Of a DNA stretch of 64,000 nt, positions 48,480 to 60,023 are shown in pieces; position 1 is the stretch's first letter; every line of letters starts with the position of its first letter. The stretch is taken from NCBI GenBank assembly GCA_022385805.1, contig MU277672.1, forward strand, positions 1,036,012-1,100,011. The letters are read 5' to 3'. The notes under the pieces were generated by a model that made no database searches, was not told the DNA's origin, and worked only from the letters and a program-made list of their open reading frames with translations. The translations under genes were made by a program, and so were the position numbers. This DNA is from Pilatotrama ljubarskyi (taxonomy: Eukaryota; Basidiomycota; Agaricomycetes; Polyporales; Polyporaceae).

Positions 48480-49318
48480 ATGCGCCTCTTCCCACTCTCG
48501 CCTCTGCTGTCTCGTCCCGCATTTGGCGCCTGCTCAAAGGCACCACGTACCGCGTTCGCTGCGAACGGACGCTACTCCTTTCACAATGCCGCCCATCGCC
48601 CCCATCCTCTCGCGCAGATGGATCCGGCGCTGAAGGACAAGATTATGAAGCAGATGAAGGCCGACTTCAAAGCGAGCATGCCTCGATATATGATGAAAGT
48701 GGGCCTCGTGAGCGTCGGCCTTGGTCTGACGTTCCTCGCTGCCCCAGTCATATACTGCGATCGTACGTTAGCTTTGACGGAGCGCATCGTATGCAAGACT
48801 GACTCGTTTGGTGGTAGCTGTCACCTCGAAAACTGCGCCCTCTGCTACAATCCCTCCACCCAGTCAAGGCAAGGCTGCGCCTGTCCAACCGTCGCAGCCT
48901 CTTCCTCCCCCGCCATCATCGAGCGTCAACTTCTATGAGCTGACATTTGGCACGGTCTGCGGTATATGCGCCGGGGTGTTTGTCAAGAAGGGCGCAAAGG
49001 CGGTTGCGTTTGTCATGGGCGGTGTCTTCGTTCTGCTTCAGGTGAACATCGTTTATTCTACAGCGTTCTATGTGGCAGGCAAGGCTGACAGCTTGGCTCA
49101 TCGCACAGTATCTCGGTTCGCTTTCGCTCGTGCGCGTGGACTGGAACCGTACCGCGACCCGATTCGAAAACCTATTCTACAGGAAGGACGCTACGGGGGC
49201 GAAGAGGCCGCCCAACGTCGGCTCGCTCTTCCGTTGGATCATCGATTTCCTTACTGCCGACTTCCAGCAGAGAGCATCCTTCGTGGCCGGCTTCGCTCTT
49301 GGCTTGCGAATTGGCTGA
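48480..49318 (+). CDS. FUN14-family mitochondrial membrane protein
   Basis: Predicted 238-residue mitochondrial outer-membrane protein of the FUN14/FUNDC family. Three exons: 48480-48762, 48818-49041 and 49109-49318. The N terminus is Arg/Ser/Ala-rich with few acids (MRLFPLSPLLSRPAFGACSK), like a mitochondrial presequence. The FUN14 core includes VNFYELTFGTVCGICAGVFV and KKGAKAVAFVMGGVFVLLQ, then YLGSLSLVRVDWNRTATRFE, and the closing helix RASFVAGFALGLRIG, which ends the protein as in the family. An extra hydrophobic segment (VGLVSVGLGLTFLAAPVIYC) precedes a Pro-rich linker. In yeast and mammals members act in mitophagy or mitochondrial structure. I see no LC3-interacting motif clear enough to name. 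Confidence 0.9.
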
Positions 49319-49508
49319 GCTATGTTGCAACAGCGTAGAATTGGGGAAGAGTTCAATTGTACAACATTACATTCGGACGTTCAATAATGCCCCCCCCCCC
49401 CTATTTAAATTCCGTACTCCCAAACACCAGTCTACCGGCAGTCAAAACGTGCCTCCTGTACCAAGTACGATACCAATAGCTTACCTCTTGCGTGGGTGCC
49501 AACGACAC

Positions 49509-50045
49509 TCAATTCTCGACCAGAGCCTTGATCTCAGCGATCAACTCCTTGTTCTTCTCCTCCCCGCGCCTGTAGTCGGTCCGACCTTCTTGAACGTAAC
49601 CGAAGAGCTCATGCAGGGCGGGCGGCAACTCCTCGTAGTCAGCCACCGCGTTCTTGAGCTGTTTCTTCTCCGGATGCCAGCCCTGCACGCTTGTCTGCTT
49701 GATCTCCCCGGTAGGAGTAGGCACGAACAGCCGGTCGATCTTCTGGTCGGTACGATCGTGCGCGACGCGCCAAGCGTTCATGAACGACCCCGTTTCAGGC
49801 AGGCGGTTGGCCTGCTCCGCGAGGTCCGCGAGCGCCGCGAAGTCGTCCGACTGGACCTGCAAGACCCGGCCGCGGGCGTCCACAGCGACATCGGGACGGA
49901 AGAGCGCCATGGTGAAGCCTTCAGGGTCGGCGGGGGCGTTCAAGAGCACCGCAAAGACGAGCTTATCGCGGGCGGGGACGAACTTGGCGCTGTCAGGGTG
50001 CGGCTGGGCGCGGGCGTGCCAGCCTTTGGCAGATGCGGACGACAT
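49509..50045 (-). CDS. Conserved-looking protein of unknown function
   Basis: Single open frame of 178 residues from MSSASAKGWHARAQPHPDSA to the Lys/Glu-rich end KNKELIAEIKALVEN. Codon use is GC-rich at third positions like its neighbours, and the sequence has no low-complexity runs, so it looks real. I do not recognise the family. The frame remains open upstream of the ATG and there encodes a hydrophobic stretch (FLALAAFIGAYLLFF followed by RSTPLPYG) but no other ATG. The true start may therefore lie in an upstream exon, for example spliced at a CGCAG acceptor near 50118, which would make it a membrane-anchored protein. Confidence 0.6.
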   Translation of the reverse strand: MSSASAKGWHARAQPHPDSAKFVPARDKLVFAVLLNAPADPEGFTMALFRPDVAVDARGRVLQVQSDDFAALADLAEQANRLPETGSFMNAWRVAHDRTDQKIDRLFVPTPTGEIKQTSVQGWHPEKKQLKNAVADYEELPPALHELFGYVQEGRTDYRRGEEKNKELIAEIKALVEN

Positions 50046-51609
50046 GACTGTTTGGTCGCTCGGATCGGTTGAAGAGCCGTATGGGAGCGGCGTGCTGCGA
50101 AAGAAGAGGAGATACGCCCCGATGAAGGCTGCGAGGGCAAGGAAGAGCGGTTTCGGCAGAGAGGGTGCCAGTTTGGTCGTTCAAGAGAGTCCAGGCGATG
50201 GCCAGGCTCGGGGCAGATGGTGATTTGGGTTCAGCTGAGGCCGTGCTTATTCTACAATCGAGGCGGCGGCGGGCGCAGCAGGGACAGGGTCGACGTGGAG
50301 GTCGATGTGAACGATGGCGATAGCAATGAACAGACCTTCTGAACATTGGATGCACATGGTCAACGTTCTAAGCGGGAATCGGGGGTACTCAGCTGGATGT
50401 CGTCATATATATGCATGCTCTTGGCGAGACACAATAGCCTCTCCTTACAGCCCAAGAGTCATCGGCAACGTCGGAAGCAGCGTGTCAGACATGCACATCC
50501 TCGTCCCGTCATACGGTACTCGGCAGTTTCTGCAGGCTCTCCTGAAAAGAGTTCCAAGAGGTGTGCACTGTTTGCCGCGGTCCAGGCGTCTGGACAAGAG
50601 TACAGTAGGCGCTCGTTGGCGATCACGGCACAGCGCTGAATGATGCTGACTGCGTTGTACCTGAGAACATGCTCGCACCGCAGATCGTCCACCGTGTTCT
50701 CACCTCTTCGGTTGACCACGATCCCTTGTATACAAATGCCTGAGTCTTGGACGTGCACCCGGTCGATTGGCAACCTGACTGCACCCGCCAGAGCCCCACG
50801 GCATTCCCTGCGACTCTTAAAGAAAGAAAAAGCAGATCCTTCTGGTTGATGCTGCCAACTGCCATGTCAGCTTGGCTCCCTGTAGCCATCATCTGCACCT
50901 GCGGTTTGACAGATCTTCTCATGAGCGGGCACCATTGGCGGAGACTCGCTCGCTTCGCTGGTCTCATAGATCCTCCAGGAGGCGAGCGACGCTCAAACCG
51001 CAGAAGACGGATCTCGCGGTAAGCTCACCAATGCGCCTGCGTAGGAATCTGTGAGCTAATCAGCGTCAGACCTGCTCGACGCAGGCATATTACAGTTTGC
51101 TCTGGCTGTGTGAAAGGCAGATGAAGCACCTGGCACCGGAATGCCTTGCGGCGGATCGTTCCAATGCAGTCCGCTGGACATGTCATTGCCCTGCATGAGC
51201 CTGCATGTCTGCAAGTTCAACCCTACCAGTGCCATTCCGGTCTCGTTCGACAGTCAGTAGCCGCAGAGGAGGAAAGAAGACGCTTCGATTGGTGCCCGAG
51301 GCGTGCCGCTTGATCGTTACAGCGCGACCGCGAGCTTTATGAAAACGATTGACAGCAGCTGATGCGCGCCAACGTCGCTAACCTATCGCGCTCATGGTCC
51401 ACACAGTACGGCATTTTCGCGCCCTTACTACCGAGGGCTCCTGATCGGTGGAGATCTGTTGGCAGGATGCCTGTGGGCTTTGAGTTCGTGGGTGCTAGGC
51501 GGTGCAGGTCGCCTGCATGACTTGTCATATACGTTGCGCTTTACCTCTTGAGTCTCACTGTCCGTGTCTTCCCTTCCCGAACCTCGTTCCCCCAGGACCG
51601 TAGTCAGAT
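50046..51609. other. Divergent intergenic region
   Basis: 1.6 kb between the unknown gene (-) and the first DUF6533 gene (+). It may contain an upstream exon of the former near its left end. I see no other gene. Confidence 0.45.
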
Positions 51610-53342
51610 ATGTCCACGCCGTTGGATCTCGCGCAGGCTTCCGCCGAATATTGGTACGTGTGGGTTCCCCCGTCCATCACGCTGCATGTCTCGCTTACGA
51701 ACGTACTTGCCACGTAGGGCCAGCTCCGTACGATTCAACAATTCGTTGGCGTTGGTCGCATTTAGTGCGTCACTCGCGCGCGTATGGGGTCTCACCCGGC
51801 GAGGATCACCAGACTAACCTCAGGCGGCCATATCAGCGCTGCTCTACTATGACTATGTGTTGACGGTCTTCAGCGAGATCCAGTACTTCTGGAGATCGGC
51901 CAATATGTCAATCATATCCTTCCTGTTCGTTGTGAATCGCTATCTCGGTCTTCTTGGACCGATACCTATCGCCGTCGAGTACTTTGGAGACTCCTCCGAA
52001 AAGGTGAAATATTCAGAGACTTTTCAGCGTCAGAGGGCAGCGACTGACTCCGTGCTGTTGCAGACGTACGAATGCATCTTTGTGGCCTTGGTCTAACAGC
52101 ATGTTGAGTTATTCCCTTAGTTGTCGGATGCTGCAGACATACCACCAGGCGTACGCCATATGTAGCCAAGGAATAGTTGCTGGTAAGAGCGTATCTCTGC
52201 ATGCCCTCATTGGATACTGACGGGATTGCAGTAATGCTGGTCATCCGCACCTACGCGCTGTACGATCGGAGCAAACGCATTCTCATCCTTCTCATCGTAA
52301 CGCACCTGGCGGGAGCACTCATGTGTCTGGTGCGCATCATGCTACTGTCCGCTGCTGATGTCTCTGAAGACGGAATCAGGTCGCAATCGTCACGACCACA
52401 AGTCCCGTGAAGACGTCAACTCCCCTGCCATTCACTTACAAAGGCTGCGACTTGTCGCTCACGAATGACCAGTACGTCTCCGCTCCTGGTCTCTCAGCCT
52501 GTTCTCTGAATTGTCTACGTCGGCAGGGGCATACGTACGCCTCCGTATGGTCGCGCCAACTCTCCGGTAACTCACATGTGTCCGCGACAGATCTCACACT
52601 TGCTTGGGGCGCTATGCTATGGTTCGACACCACAATCTTCGTATTGACCCTGGTGCAGGCGCTGCGCATGCGGCGGCACTTTCCCGGCGGCCTTCTAGAG
52701 ATCATGTTCCGGGATGGTTCGTTTTCTATCCTGCGGTCTCTCAACACCTTCTGACGCCGAACCATTCTCCGCGGATATAGGAACTATCTATTACGCGTGA
52801 GCCCATTCGAGTAGACGCGGCGATAGCGTGGTGATCCTCACTTCGCACTGCCAGAATAATGCTGGCGGCTAATGTATCAAACATCATCACGTTTATGGTA
52901 AGTCATCCATTTGTGAGTACAACAAGGTCGCGATATACTGACTGCCCGTTCCACTCAAGGTCACACGAGTACGCACTGCCTGCACATAGCAAATGACCCA
53001 ACCTGATATCACCATCACAGTCGGGCTCTCCTCTGAAGGGCATGGATACGACTTTGACGAACGTGTGCGTATGTCACGGCCCCCGGTGGTGCGGCGCGTC
53101 GTAGTGAACTTGAACTTATTCACTCCTTCAGCCTCTCGACGACATTGACGTCAAGACTTATTCTGAACCTCCGTAATCCGAAACTCCAACAGTCACGACA
53201 GGTCGAGGAGAACGACCTCACGAGCGCGTGGAACACCACGACCGCTGCGCCGACGCCAAGAACGATGACCTTTGACTGCGCTTTGTCCGAGGTCGTCGCG
53301 GTATCCGTGGACACGCGAATGACTGAAGTCGAGATAGTATGA
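51610..53342 (+). CDS. DUF6533-domain multi-pass membrane protein, copy 1
   Basis: Predicted 322-residue, about seven-helix membrane protein of a family expanded in Agaricomycetes; function unknown. The model has fourteen exons: 51610-51653, 51718-51764, 51837-52003, 52064-52065, 52121-52182, 52232-52329, 52380-52471, 52528-52535, 52591-52716, 52781-52796, 52855-52897, 52960-52968, 53021-53064 and 53132-53342 (969 nt). Family blocks are FNNSLALVAFTLLYYDYVLT, FLFVVNRYLGLLGPIP, CRMLQTYHQAYAICSQ, VMLVIRTYALYDRSKR, TFDCALSEV near the end and TLTSRLILNLRNP. Exons of 2, 8, 16 and 9 nt are needed to keep the frame. Each is bounded by AG...GT and by introns of ordinary length. The tandem copy 1.7 kb downstream has the same pattern. 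The 2-nt exon is the least certain element. A simpler alternative for it joins 52003 to 52138 and loses the conserved cysteine. Confidence 0.8.
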
Positions 53343-55068
53343 TGGAATACCCTGCCGGTATACTGCGCGTGGAGAGCGCAGCAATGAGAACAGGTGAGAG
53401 CGGCTGTGACAGAACCTAGGATAACATACATCACCTTACGTGCGTGCATAGGGAGTGAAACGGGCGAGTGTAGTCTATTGGACATCCTGTAGTAATAGGT
53501 AACATTTTATTGCTGCTGACAGCCCTGCATAGGTTGACGAGCTTGCCTTCCAGAATTGCTGTACCCGTACTAGGTCTTACTAGGTCTTGAACCTGGAGTC
53601 TGGACTAGCGCCCAGGAAAGCATCAAACGCTTCGGCCGGTCCTCTCATCGACCTTGAAAGTTCAAGTCTATGACAGCGGCAAGTCCGACATAACGTCCGC
53701 TATCCACCTGGTAACGGCGGGAGTTCAGTAAGGTGATCTCGGGCAGAAACGCGGAAGATGCTTCCCGTTGGACAGCTTGTCGCTCCCGTAAGCTAGTGTG
53801 GCGCACTCTGGCGCTGTCAGGTACGGTTGTTGGACGCGAGTCAAGATCTGGCCACCCGCATTTGAAGATTCGGGCGGATCGTCCCCGACGATCCAAGTGC
53901 CTCGAGCAAGCTCGAGCGGTCCGTATCCAAGGCGTCGACGGCATACACGGGCGGAAGTATCTTTCATTTGTCTGTTGAGCGGCTTCCCCTGATCGAGGGA
54001 TGCCTAAGCACCCCGGTGATGCAAGATTAGCTGTGTGGTACGCCGTTTCTGATTCGCTGCCACCGGTGCAATCTTCGTCACTTATGTCAGGCTGTGGGAC
54101 CTGGGGTTTATATACCACCCCATTACACTAGGTATGAACGGTAGGGCGGTCGACCAGTGTCAGTTCGCCCCGCAGGCCGTCCCAGTACTGTGCCGGACCG
54201 GCCGACGCAGTTAGAGCGCAATGCGCAGTGGGACTGAAGCCTTCCCCGTCCACTCGATAGGCCCATCAATTTTGATAATAGCCTACTAGTGATTTTGCGC
54301 GGGTATGTCAGAGAGCTTATTCAGATGGTGGCCCTGTCATTCACTGACCAGTCTGTCTCCAGTAGCTTCTTTCGCAGATGAAGGCGATATTTCCATGGCT
54401 CCACAGAAGCTGGGCCAAGTAGCATCATCGTGCTACGGGTACCGGGTATGAGCCGCGACGTCGCCTGGGAAGCCATATTGTGCACCACGCTCTGATGCTG
54501 CGGCCTGATAATTTTTGCTCTACCAATGCTTCGCTCTCGGCTGCCATGCAACATCGAAGGCGGATTACTGCTTGTTGCGGAGGTGTCGTCGCAGGTCAGG
54601 TTGGCCCTGCTCAAACCTACGAACGTTTCTCGAGTCGTGCCGGCTTTCTGATTCCAAATCTAAGGCCAGTGGGTTCGTGATCGGCGAAGGAATATACCGT
54701 CTACCCGATATCTTCGTGTTGTCCTGGCGAAATTGGAACGAAGTATCTACGTTGCCCCGCTCAGGCTTGCGTAGGCAATGGACGGTTCCCCACCGGAAGC
54801 AGGTGATCAGCGAACCCCGGCGCGAACTCAGTCGCTCCTCCTTCGCTAGAAGTTCTTCGACCCGGGAGTGGGAGCTCTCACAGCCCGTGTGACCGCGCGC
54901 GGCCCTATCGCTTTTGCCTCGCCCTTGGGACCAGCAGCATTGCTGCGATCCACGGAGCGTATGTTCCCATCTCAAGAAATAAGACCTGGGCCGGGACTGC
55001 TTGCATCGGCACCCGTTACTCCCCACTATACTACCTGAACCTCTCGAACACTGTTGGCCCATGCCGCA
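53343..55068. other. Spacer between the tandem DUF6533 genes
   Basis: 1.7 kb with overlapping open frames on both strands (for example 53645-54118 -, 54565-55062 -) but no family motif or splice-consistent model. I see no third gene copy. Confidence 0.45.
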
Positions 55069-56851
55069 ATGGACACCTCACGGCACTCACTTACTTTGCT
55101 GTATGTACCTCGTCTACAAGCTGAAGTCGGAATGTTGAACCCGGAGCACTTCTTCAGAGCTTCTATGCGCCTCAATAACTCGCTGGCCATCGCCTCCTTG
55201 AGTGAATTTTCTTCGAATCTATGCACAGCTAGAGAAAACTGACCAACACTATCTCAGCGATGCTATATTATGACTACTGCTTAACATTCTCTACTGAGGT
55301 TGACCGCTTCTGGTCCACAGCGAGACTTTCCTGGGCTTCTTTCCTTTTCGTGTTGAATCGCTACCTTGGTCTATTGGGACCCGTCCCGGTTCTCTTTGAG
55401 TATTTTGGAAGTTTCGACCGACAGGTATGAGGATATCGCGCTTACGTCCGCTTCACGATACTGACATCGCGGGACAAAGCGGTTTGTTTTCATTCACGCC
55501 TTCCTGATTTCGACACGTTGAGGTTTCTTCAAGATGTCGGCAGCTACAACGCTACCACCAATACTACGCCATCATCAGCCAAGTAATCGTCGGAGGTCAG
55601 TAACAACCTCTAAAGCGGTCTATCTCAGACAGCTCAAGCACCCCCGCTGGCAGTTATTCTCATCATGCGAACGTACGCTTTTTACGACCGCAACAACTGG
55701 CTACTCGCCGCGCTTTTAACCCTCGCAATCACACTGTTAATTGTACGTGTCCTCCTTGACTGAACTGCTGCGCGCGATGGACCTTAAGCTGACAAGAGGT
55801 GCCATCAGGTCAGTGTGATCATGAACACCGTGCCATTTTCCAGCACTTCCTCGAGTGCTATGGCAATTCCTGCAACAATACCGCGCATCGCCGCATGTGA
55901 TCTGTCTTTGACCAGCAAAGAGTACGTAGCCACCGTAGCACTTCCCCCGCAATCCTGATCTGATGCGCCGCGTAGAGGTCTTCGTGAGTTGAACCTTCAA
56001 CTCACACATGCTCACGCGCGCCAGTCGTACTGAAGGACTGAAGGCTCAGCTGTCGCCTGGGTCTGCATGCTCGTCGTAGACACGGTCATCTTCGCTCTGA
56101 CCGTGGCTAGGACGATGCGGATGCGGTGCAATCTGCGTTTCGGCCTGCTCCGCGTGCTCTTCCGTGACGGTCAGTTTTAGTTGGTTTGAACCCCGGGATC
56201 GCCACGCTGATGTCTGCCCCCGAGTCAGGAGCTGTCTACTACGGGTTGGTTGCGCCGACGATTCCGGCGGTCCTCACTGACCGTGAACGATTTTAGGATA
56301 CTGGTCATGTCGAATGTGGCGAACATCCTGACCTTCCTAGTGAGCCCCACATCCACTAATTCCTTTCCTCTTGAGTTCTGATCACGGTCCGCTGATGCAA
56401 TCAATCGCAGACACCTCATGTAGGTCGACAATCGCCCATGCTCCCGAGGTATCAACTTACCCGGGTCGTGCGCTCATTACCCAGATTGGCGATTCAAGTA
56501 GAGGGCTAGCCACGACACTCAGTAACGCGTACGTTTGCCCGCAAGTGCCTCCGAGTCGGACCTAAGACTGACGATCTCATGTCGACCCAAAGTCTCGCCA
56601 CAACGCTCGTCTCGCGTATGTTCTTGAATTTACGCGACCCCGACCTACGCGCCGACGGGCGAGTGGTTGCGCACTCCGGCCAATGGTCCGTTCGCGATGG
56701 CGAACCCGGCCGCGGCGGTGCTGCGGAATATGTCTCAGCGATCGAGTTCCGTAGACTCACTCGCGATAATCTGGCAGATGTAGAGTCGTTTTCACTGGAC
56801 GTGACTCCGGAAAACGGTATTGAACCAGGAAGAGTCGGACTCGCTATATGA
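55069..56851 (+). CDS. DUF6533-domain multi-pass membrane protein, copy 2
   Basis: Predicted 335-residue paralogue of the preceding gene. The model has fourteen exons: 55069-55100, 55158-55201, 55258-55424, 55480-55481, 55534-55595, 55654-55742, 55809-55921, 55976-55983, 56050-56169, 56229-56244, 56297-56339, 56411-56419, 56485-56528 and 56593-56851 (1008 nt). Family blocks are RLNNSLAIASLTMLYYDYCL, FLFVLNRYLGLLGPVP, CRQLQRYHQYYAIISQ, LIMRTYAFYDRNNW, ACDLSLTSKEGLPVAW and TTLVSRMFLNLRDPDL. Exons 3, 4, 5, 8, 10, 11, 12 and 13 have exactly the same lengths as in copy 1 (167, 2, 62, 8, 16, 43, 9 and 44 nt). The start is the second ATG at 55069; the one at 55061 leads to a stop. Confidence 0.78.
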
Positions 56852-57373
56852 ACGAACTTTCATGGTCACCGGTGTGAGGGCTTACGAACGACATGCAAAC
56901 TTTGTGTCAGACATACGGAGAGTAGAATCCCGGACTGGCGCAGTAGGCACTAGGAATGGCCACGTCTGGTCGAAACAGCGTCGTCGAGCTATCAGCTCGT
57001 TGATGCCACCGCAGACAGGCATCCGTCACTGTCATATGTTGGATAGCCTTAGTTGTAGCGACCTACGCCCTCCGATGAGCGCAAGGTTGGTGCTGTGCAT
57101 ACGATTGCCGGCACAGTCAGCTCCGAGTCAGGCGAAGTCTCCCCTAGGCAGACCTTCCGATGTGCTCTATGAGAGGGGGAGGGACGAGCACAACGGACAG
57201 TCGGCCGCCGAGTACGCAGCGTCCGTCTCGAGATCCTCCGCGCTACGCGTCCTCGTCATCGACCACGGTCACTCATAGTATTGTAATGTCTGGAGCCCGC
57301 GCCTGTACCATGTACATACTCGCGTCAGACGCACTCTACCGCGTCCCGTACATTCCCTTCCCTTCAAGTCAAC
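56852..57373. other. Convergent intergenic region
   Basis: Lies between the second DUF6533 gene (+) and the membrane protein gene (-). I see no gene. Confidence 0.5.
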
Positions 57374-59485
57374 CTACCCGCGCCCCTCCGCAGCCTTCAT
57401 AACCGCCTCCCTCCACCTCGGGTCCCCAGCCGCCATCATCCCGCGCGCAATCCCCTTCTCCTGCACGCGCGCCCCATGACCCGTCCACCCCGCCGTATAG
57501 TGCACCTGCTCGTCCTTCGAGCCGTTCCCACCCGCCACGCCGAGTCCAGGCGCGGCGCGGACGTGCGGCACGCTCCCGTAGCGCCTGATCTCCGCGCCCG
57601 CGGCGTACGGATTCGGGAGCATCACGTCGTCGTACGCCCTGCTAGCAGGCGTGTTCGGGTCCGCGGTGTGCGGCCGGAAGAGCGGGTCGCTCGTGCTCCG
57701 GAGGTGCGCGGTTGGCGGGAGGCGCGTCCACTGTGCGCTCCCGTTCGCGTCCGAGTTGAGGTAAGGGCGAGAGGGCGGGGTGGCCCCCGGGGTGAGCGCA
57801 GCTGGGTGCCCGGGCGCGTCTGCCGGGGTGAAGTGGATGCTTGGCGACATGGAGTGGATGGAGGACGAGCCGGGCGTATGTGCGCGCGTGTGGTCGGGCG
57901 TGCTCACGGGCACGTCGGAGTAGTACATGTACTGCGCCGGGGCGTACGTGTACACCTGTGGGCTTGGGGACCTGTCGAACTGCCCGCGCTGGAGCTGGAG
58001 CGGGAGCGGGGGGTAAGGGGCGAGCCCGTATGGAGTGAGGTAATTCGTGCTGCCGACAAAGGCGGGAGCCATCCGCCCTCGGTCCAAGTTCTCCGGAGCC
58101 GGAACGAAGCTCAAGCCAGAGAGCGCAGTCTCGGGCGTCCCGTGGCGCGAAAGCGGGTCCGTACCGAAGGGATTCGGGTTCAGCAGGAGCGGACGCGGGG
58201 GAGCTTTCTCCCGGAGTCGCTGGGGCCGGGGAGGTGCAGGGGCGGGCGCAGAAGGCCGTCGAGCGAGGAAGTCCGGGCGCGAGGCGCGCAAGGAGAAGAG
58301 CCGCTTGGGAGGGGAGGGCTCCGTAGCGAGGACGGCGGAGTAGGTGCTCCCGATGGTGGAGGTGGAGAAGCGGGAGTAGAGGGGGGACGGGCCTGGGTCA
58401 CCGCGCGACGCGTTCGTGTCTATCGCGCCGTACGTCCGGACCTGACCTGCTTCGTCGACGCGGGATGCCTGCGAGAACGAGTCTGCCGTTCCGCTGTTGG
58501 CGACGAAGAGCCGCTTGGGTATCGTCTTCGCGCGGGCCGAGTCTTGCGAGTACACGGAGGAGGCGGGGCTCGCTGCTCGTCCGCCTGGCGCCGTGCTATA
58601 CGTACGCGAGAGCAACCGGGTGGCGGAGTGCACGGAAGTCATCGAAGGCGCCCTGCTGACTGGGGGAGTGCTGAGGAGGTCGTTGGGCGTGACGAGGGGG
58701 AAGGGCCGGGGCACGCGGGACATTATGCAGAGGTATACGGTATAGCCGAGAACTGTGGGAAAGCAGAGATGAGTCCAGTGGGGAAGCTGAGGAGTGGGAG
58801 AAGACTGACGGAGTCCTGTGATGGACCACGCGCTCGAGAGGAACGTGAGCGCGACGACTTTGCATGTCGTCTTGGAGCCTAGTAGGAAATCATAAGTCAT
58901 TGAGATTGGCAAGGAGGAGTGGCCGCTCACTGAAGATGTCACAAGGAAAGGAGAAGTCGATGAGGGTGAACGGAACGGCGGTACCTGAGGAGTTGCAGAT
59001 GATACATCAGCGTCGAAATCTGCCGCAAATCGGGAAGAAGCATTGAACGTACCGATGTGGATGGCAAGGAGAAAAAGCACGCGGAGGAGCTCCTTCCACA
59101 TCCGGAAGACGACGATAATCCTGGCGCAACAGGTGTCGTCAGTACGAAGTCCTGGCCCGTGTTCGCCGCTCTCTTACATGAGATACAGCAAGAGAGAAGT
59201 CAACGCATTGACGCCAATGAGGGCTACAACGATGGAGCCTGTACAGAACTGTCAGCACGCGGGAATATTGCGGGGGTCGCTTAGTGACCGGACTCACGCT
59301 GAAAGACAGAGGAGTGGTTCCACTCCTTGGATAGGTATAGAGATAGAACGACCGTCAAAGCGAGGCTTGCGACGGCGATGAAGGCTGCGTACGTCGTCAG
59401 CTCAGCGGAAACATAGTAGGTGACTTAGGAGCTGCTCACCAAAGATGACTCTCCTGACTTTCCTAAACAAAGACCACCAGTCCAT
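57374..59485 (-). CDS. Four-helix membrane protein with long disordered tail
   Basis: Predicted 587-residue protein. Seven exons on the minus strand: 59485-59440, 59384-59298, 59238-59178, 59120-59053, 58984-58931, 58878-58810 and 58752-57374 (1764 nt). The N terminus MDWWSLFRKVRRVIF leads directly into helix 1 (AFIAVASLALTVVLSLYL). Helix 2 is SIVVALIGVNALTSLLLYLM. After RMWKELLRVLFLLAIHIGTA come a Cys-containing loop (SFPCDIF) and two more hydrophobic segments (VVALTFLSSAWSIT, LLLGYTVYLCIM). This four-helix layout is MARVEL-like, but I cannot confirm the domain. The remaining 450 residues are rich in Pro, Ser, Tyr and Ala, with no recognisable domain, and presumably cytosolic. Unknown function. 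Confidence 0.75.
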
Positions 59486-60023
59486 CGCCTATGAAGGGTA
59501 TGAAGAAAGACGGAAGGAAGGACAGAAATGTACAAGAAGGGAGAACGAAGGGGAGAATGCCCACCAGGGAGCTGAGAGAGTCGAAGGAAGGAGGGACTGA
59601 CTCAGTCAATGCCCTGTGAACGGAGGACGCACCGGGGGCAGTGGAGGGATGCATGGGTGTATAAGAGGGGTGGGGGAGGGAAAGTGTCAGTGTCAGCGGA
59701 GTGGCATCTGGTATCAGCAACCTGAACGTATGACAGCGAAGGATGGTCGTGAGTCTCGGGGCGTGGGCGGCGACGTTGCTCTCGGGCGTGACACGACATC
59801 ATGTATTTCTGCGGACCCGTCAGCGCACTACACGGCCCCTAGGCCTGCCTGCAATCCAGTCCTCGCTCGTCCAAGTGCAGTGCACCCACGGGCGCCTGCC
59901 CACTGCGACAAACACGGAGTGTCACACTCCGGACGCGTCCTGTCACACTCCATCGCGCAAGGGCGCGCGGAGCCGTGACGTCGTCGCTGCACGCTGTTGC
60001 GCTCGGTTGCTGCGAACGTCGAC
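59486..60023. other. Divergent intergenic region
   Basis: 538 bp between the membrane protein (-) and the proton channel (+) genes. It should hold both promoters. No element stands out. Confidence 0.5.

Noticed and set aside
53645..54118. 157-codon minus-strand frame in the DUF6533 spacer as a third gene
   Set aside because: No family block, no hydrophobic segments and no splice-consistent extension were found.
57476..58882. 468-codon + strand frame
   Set aside because: It is Arg/Gly/Val-rich shadow of the Pro/Ser/Ala-rich tail encoded on the minus strand, which has a complete spliced model.
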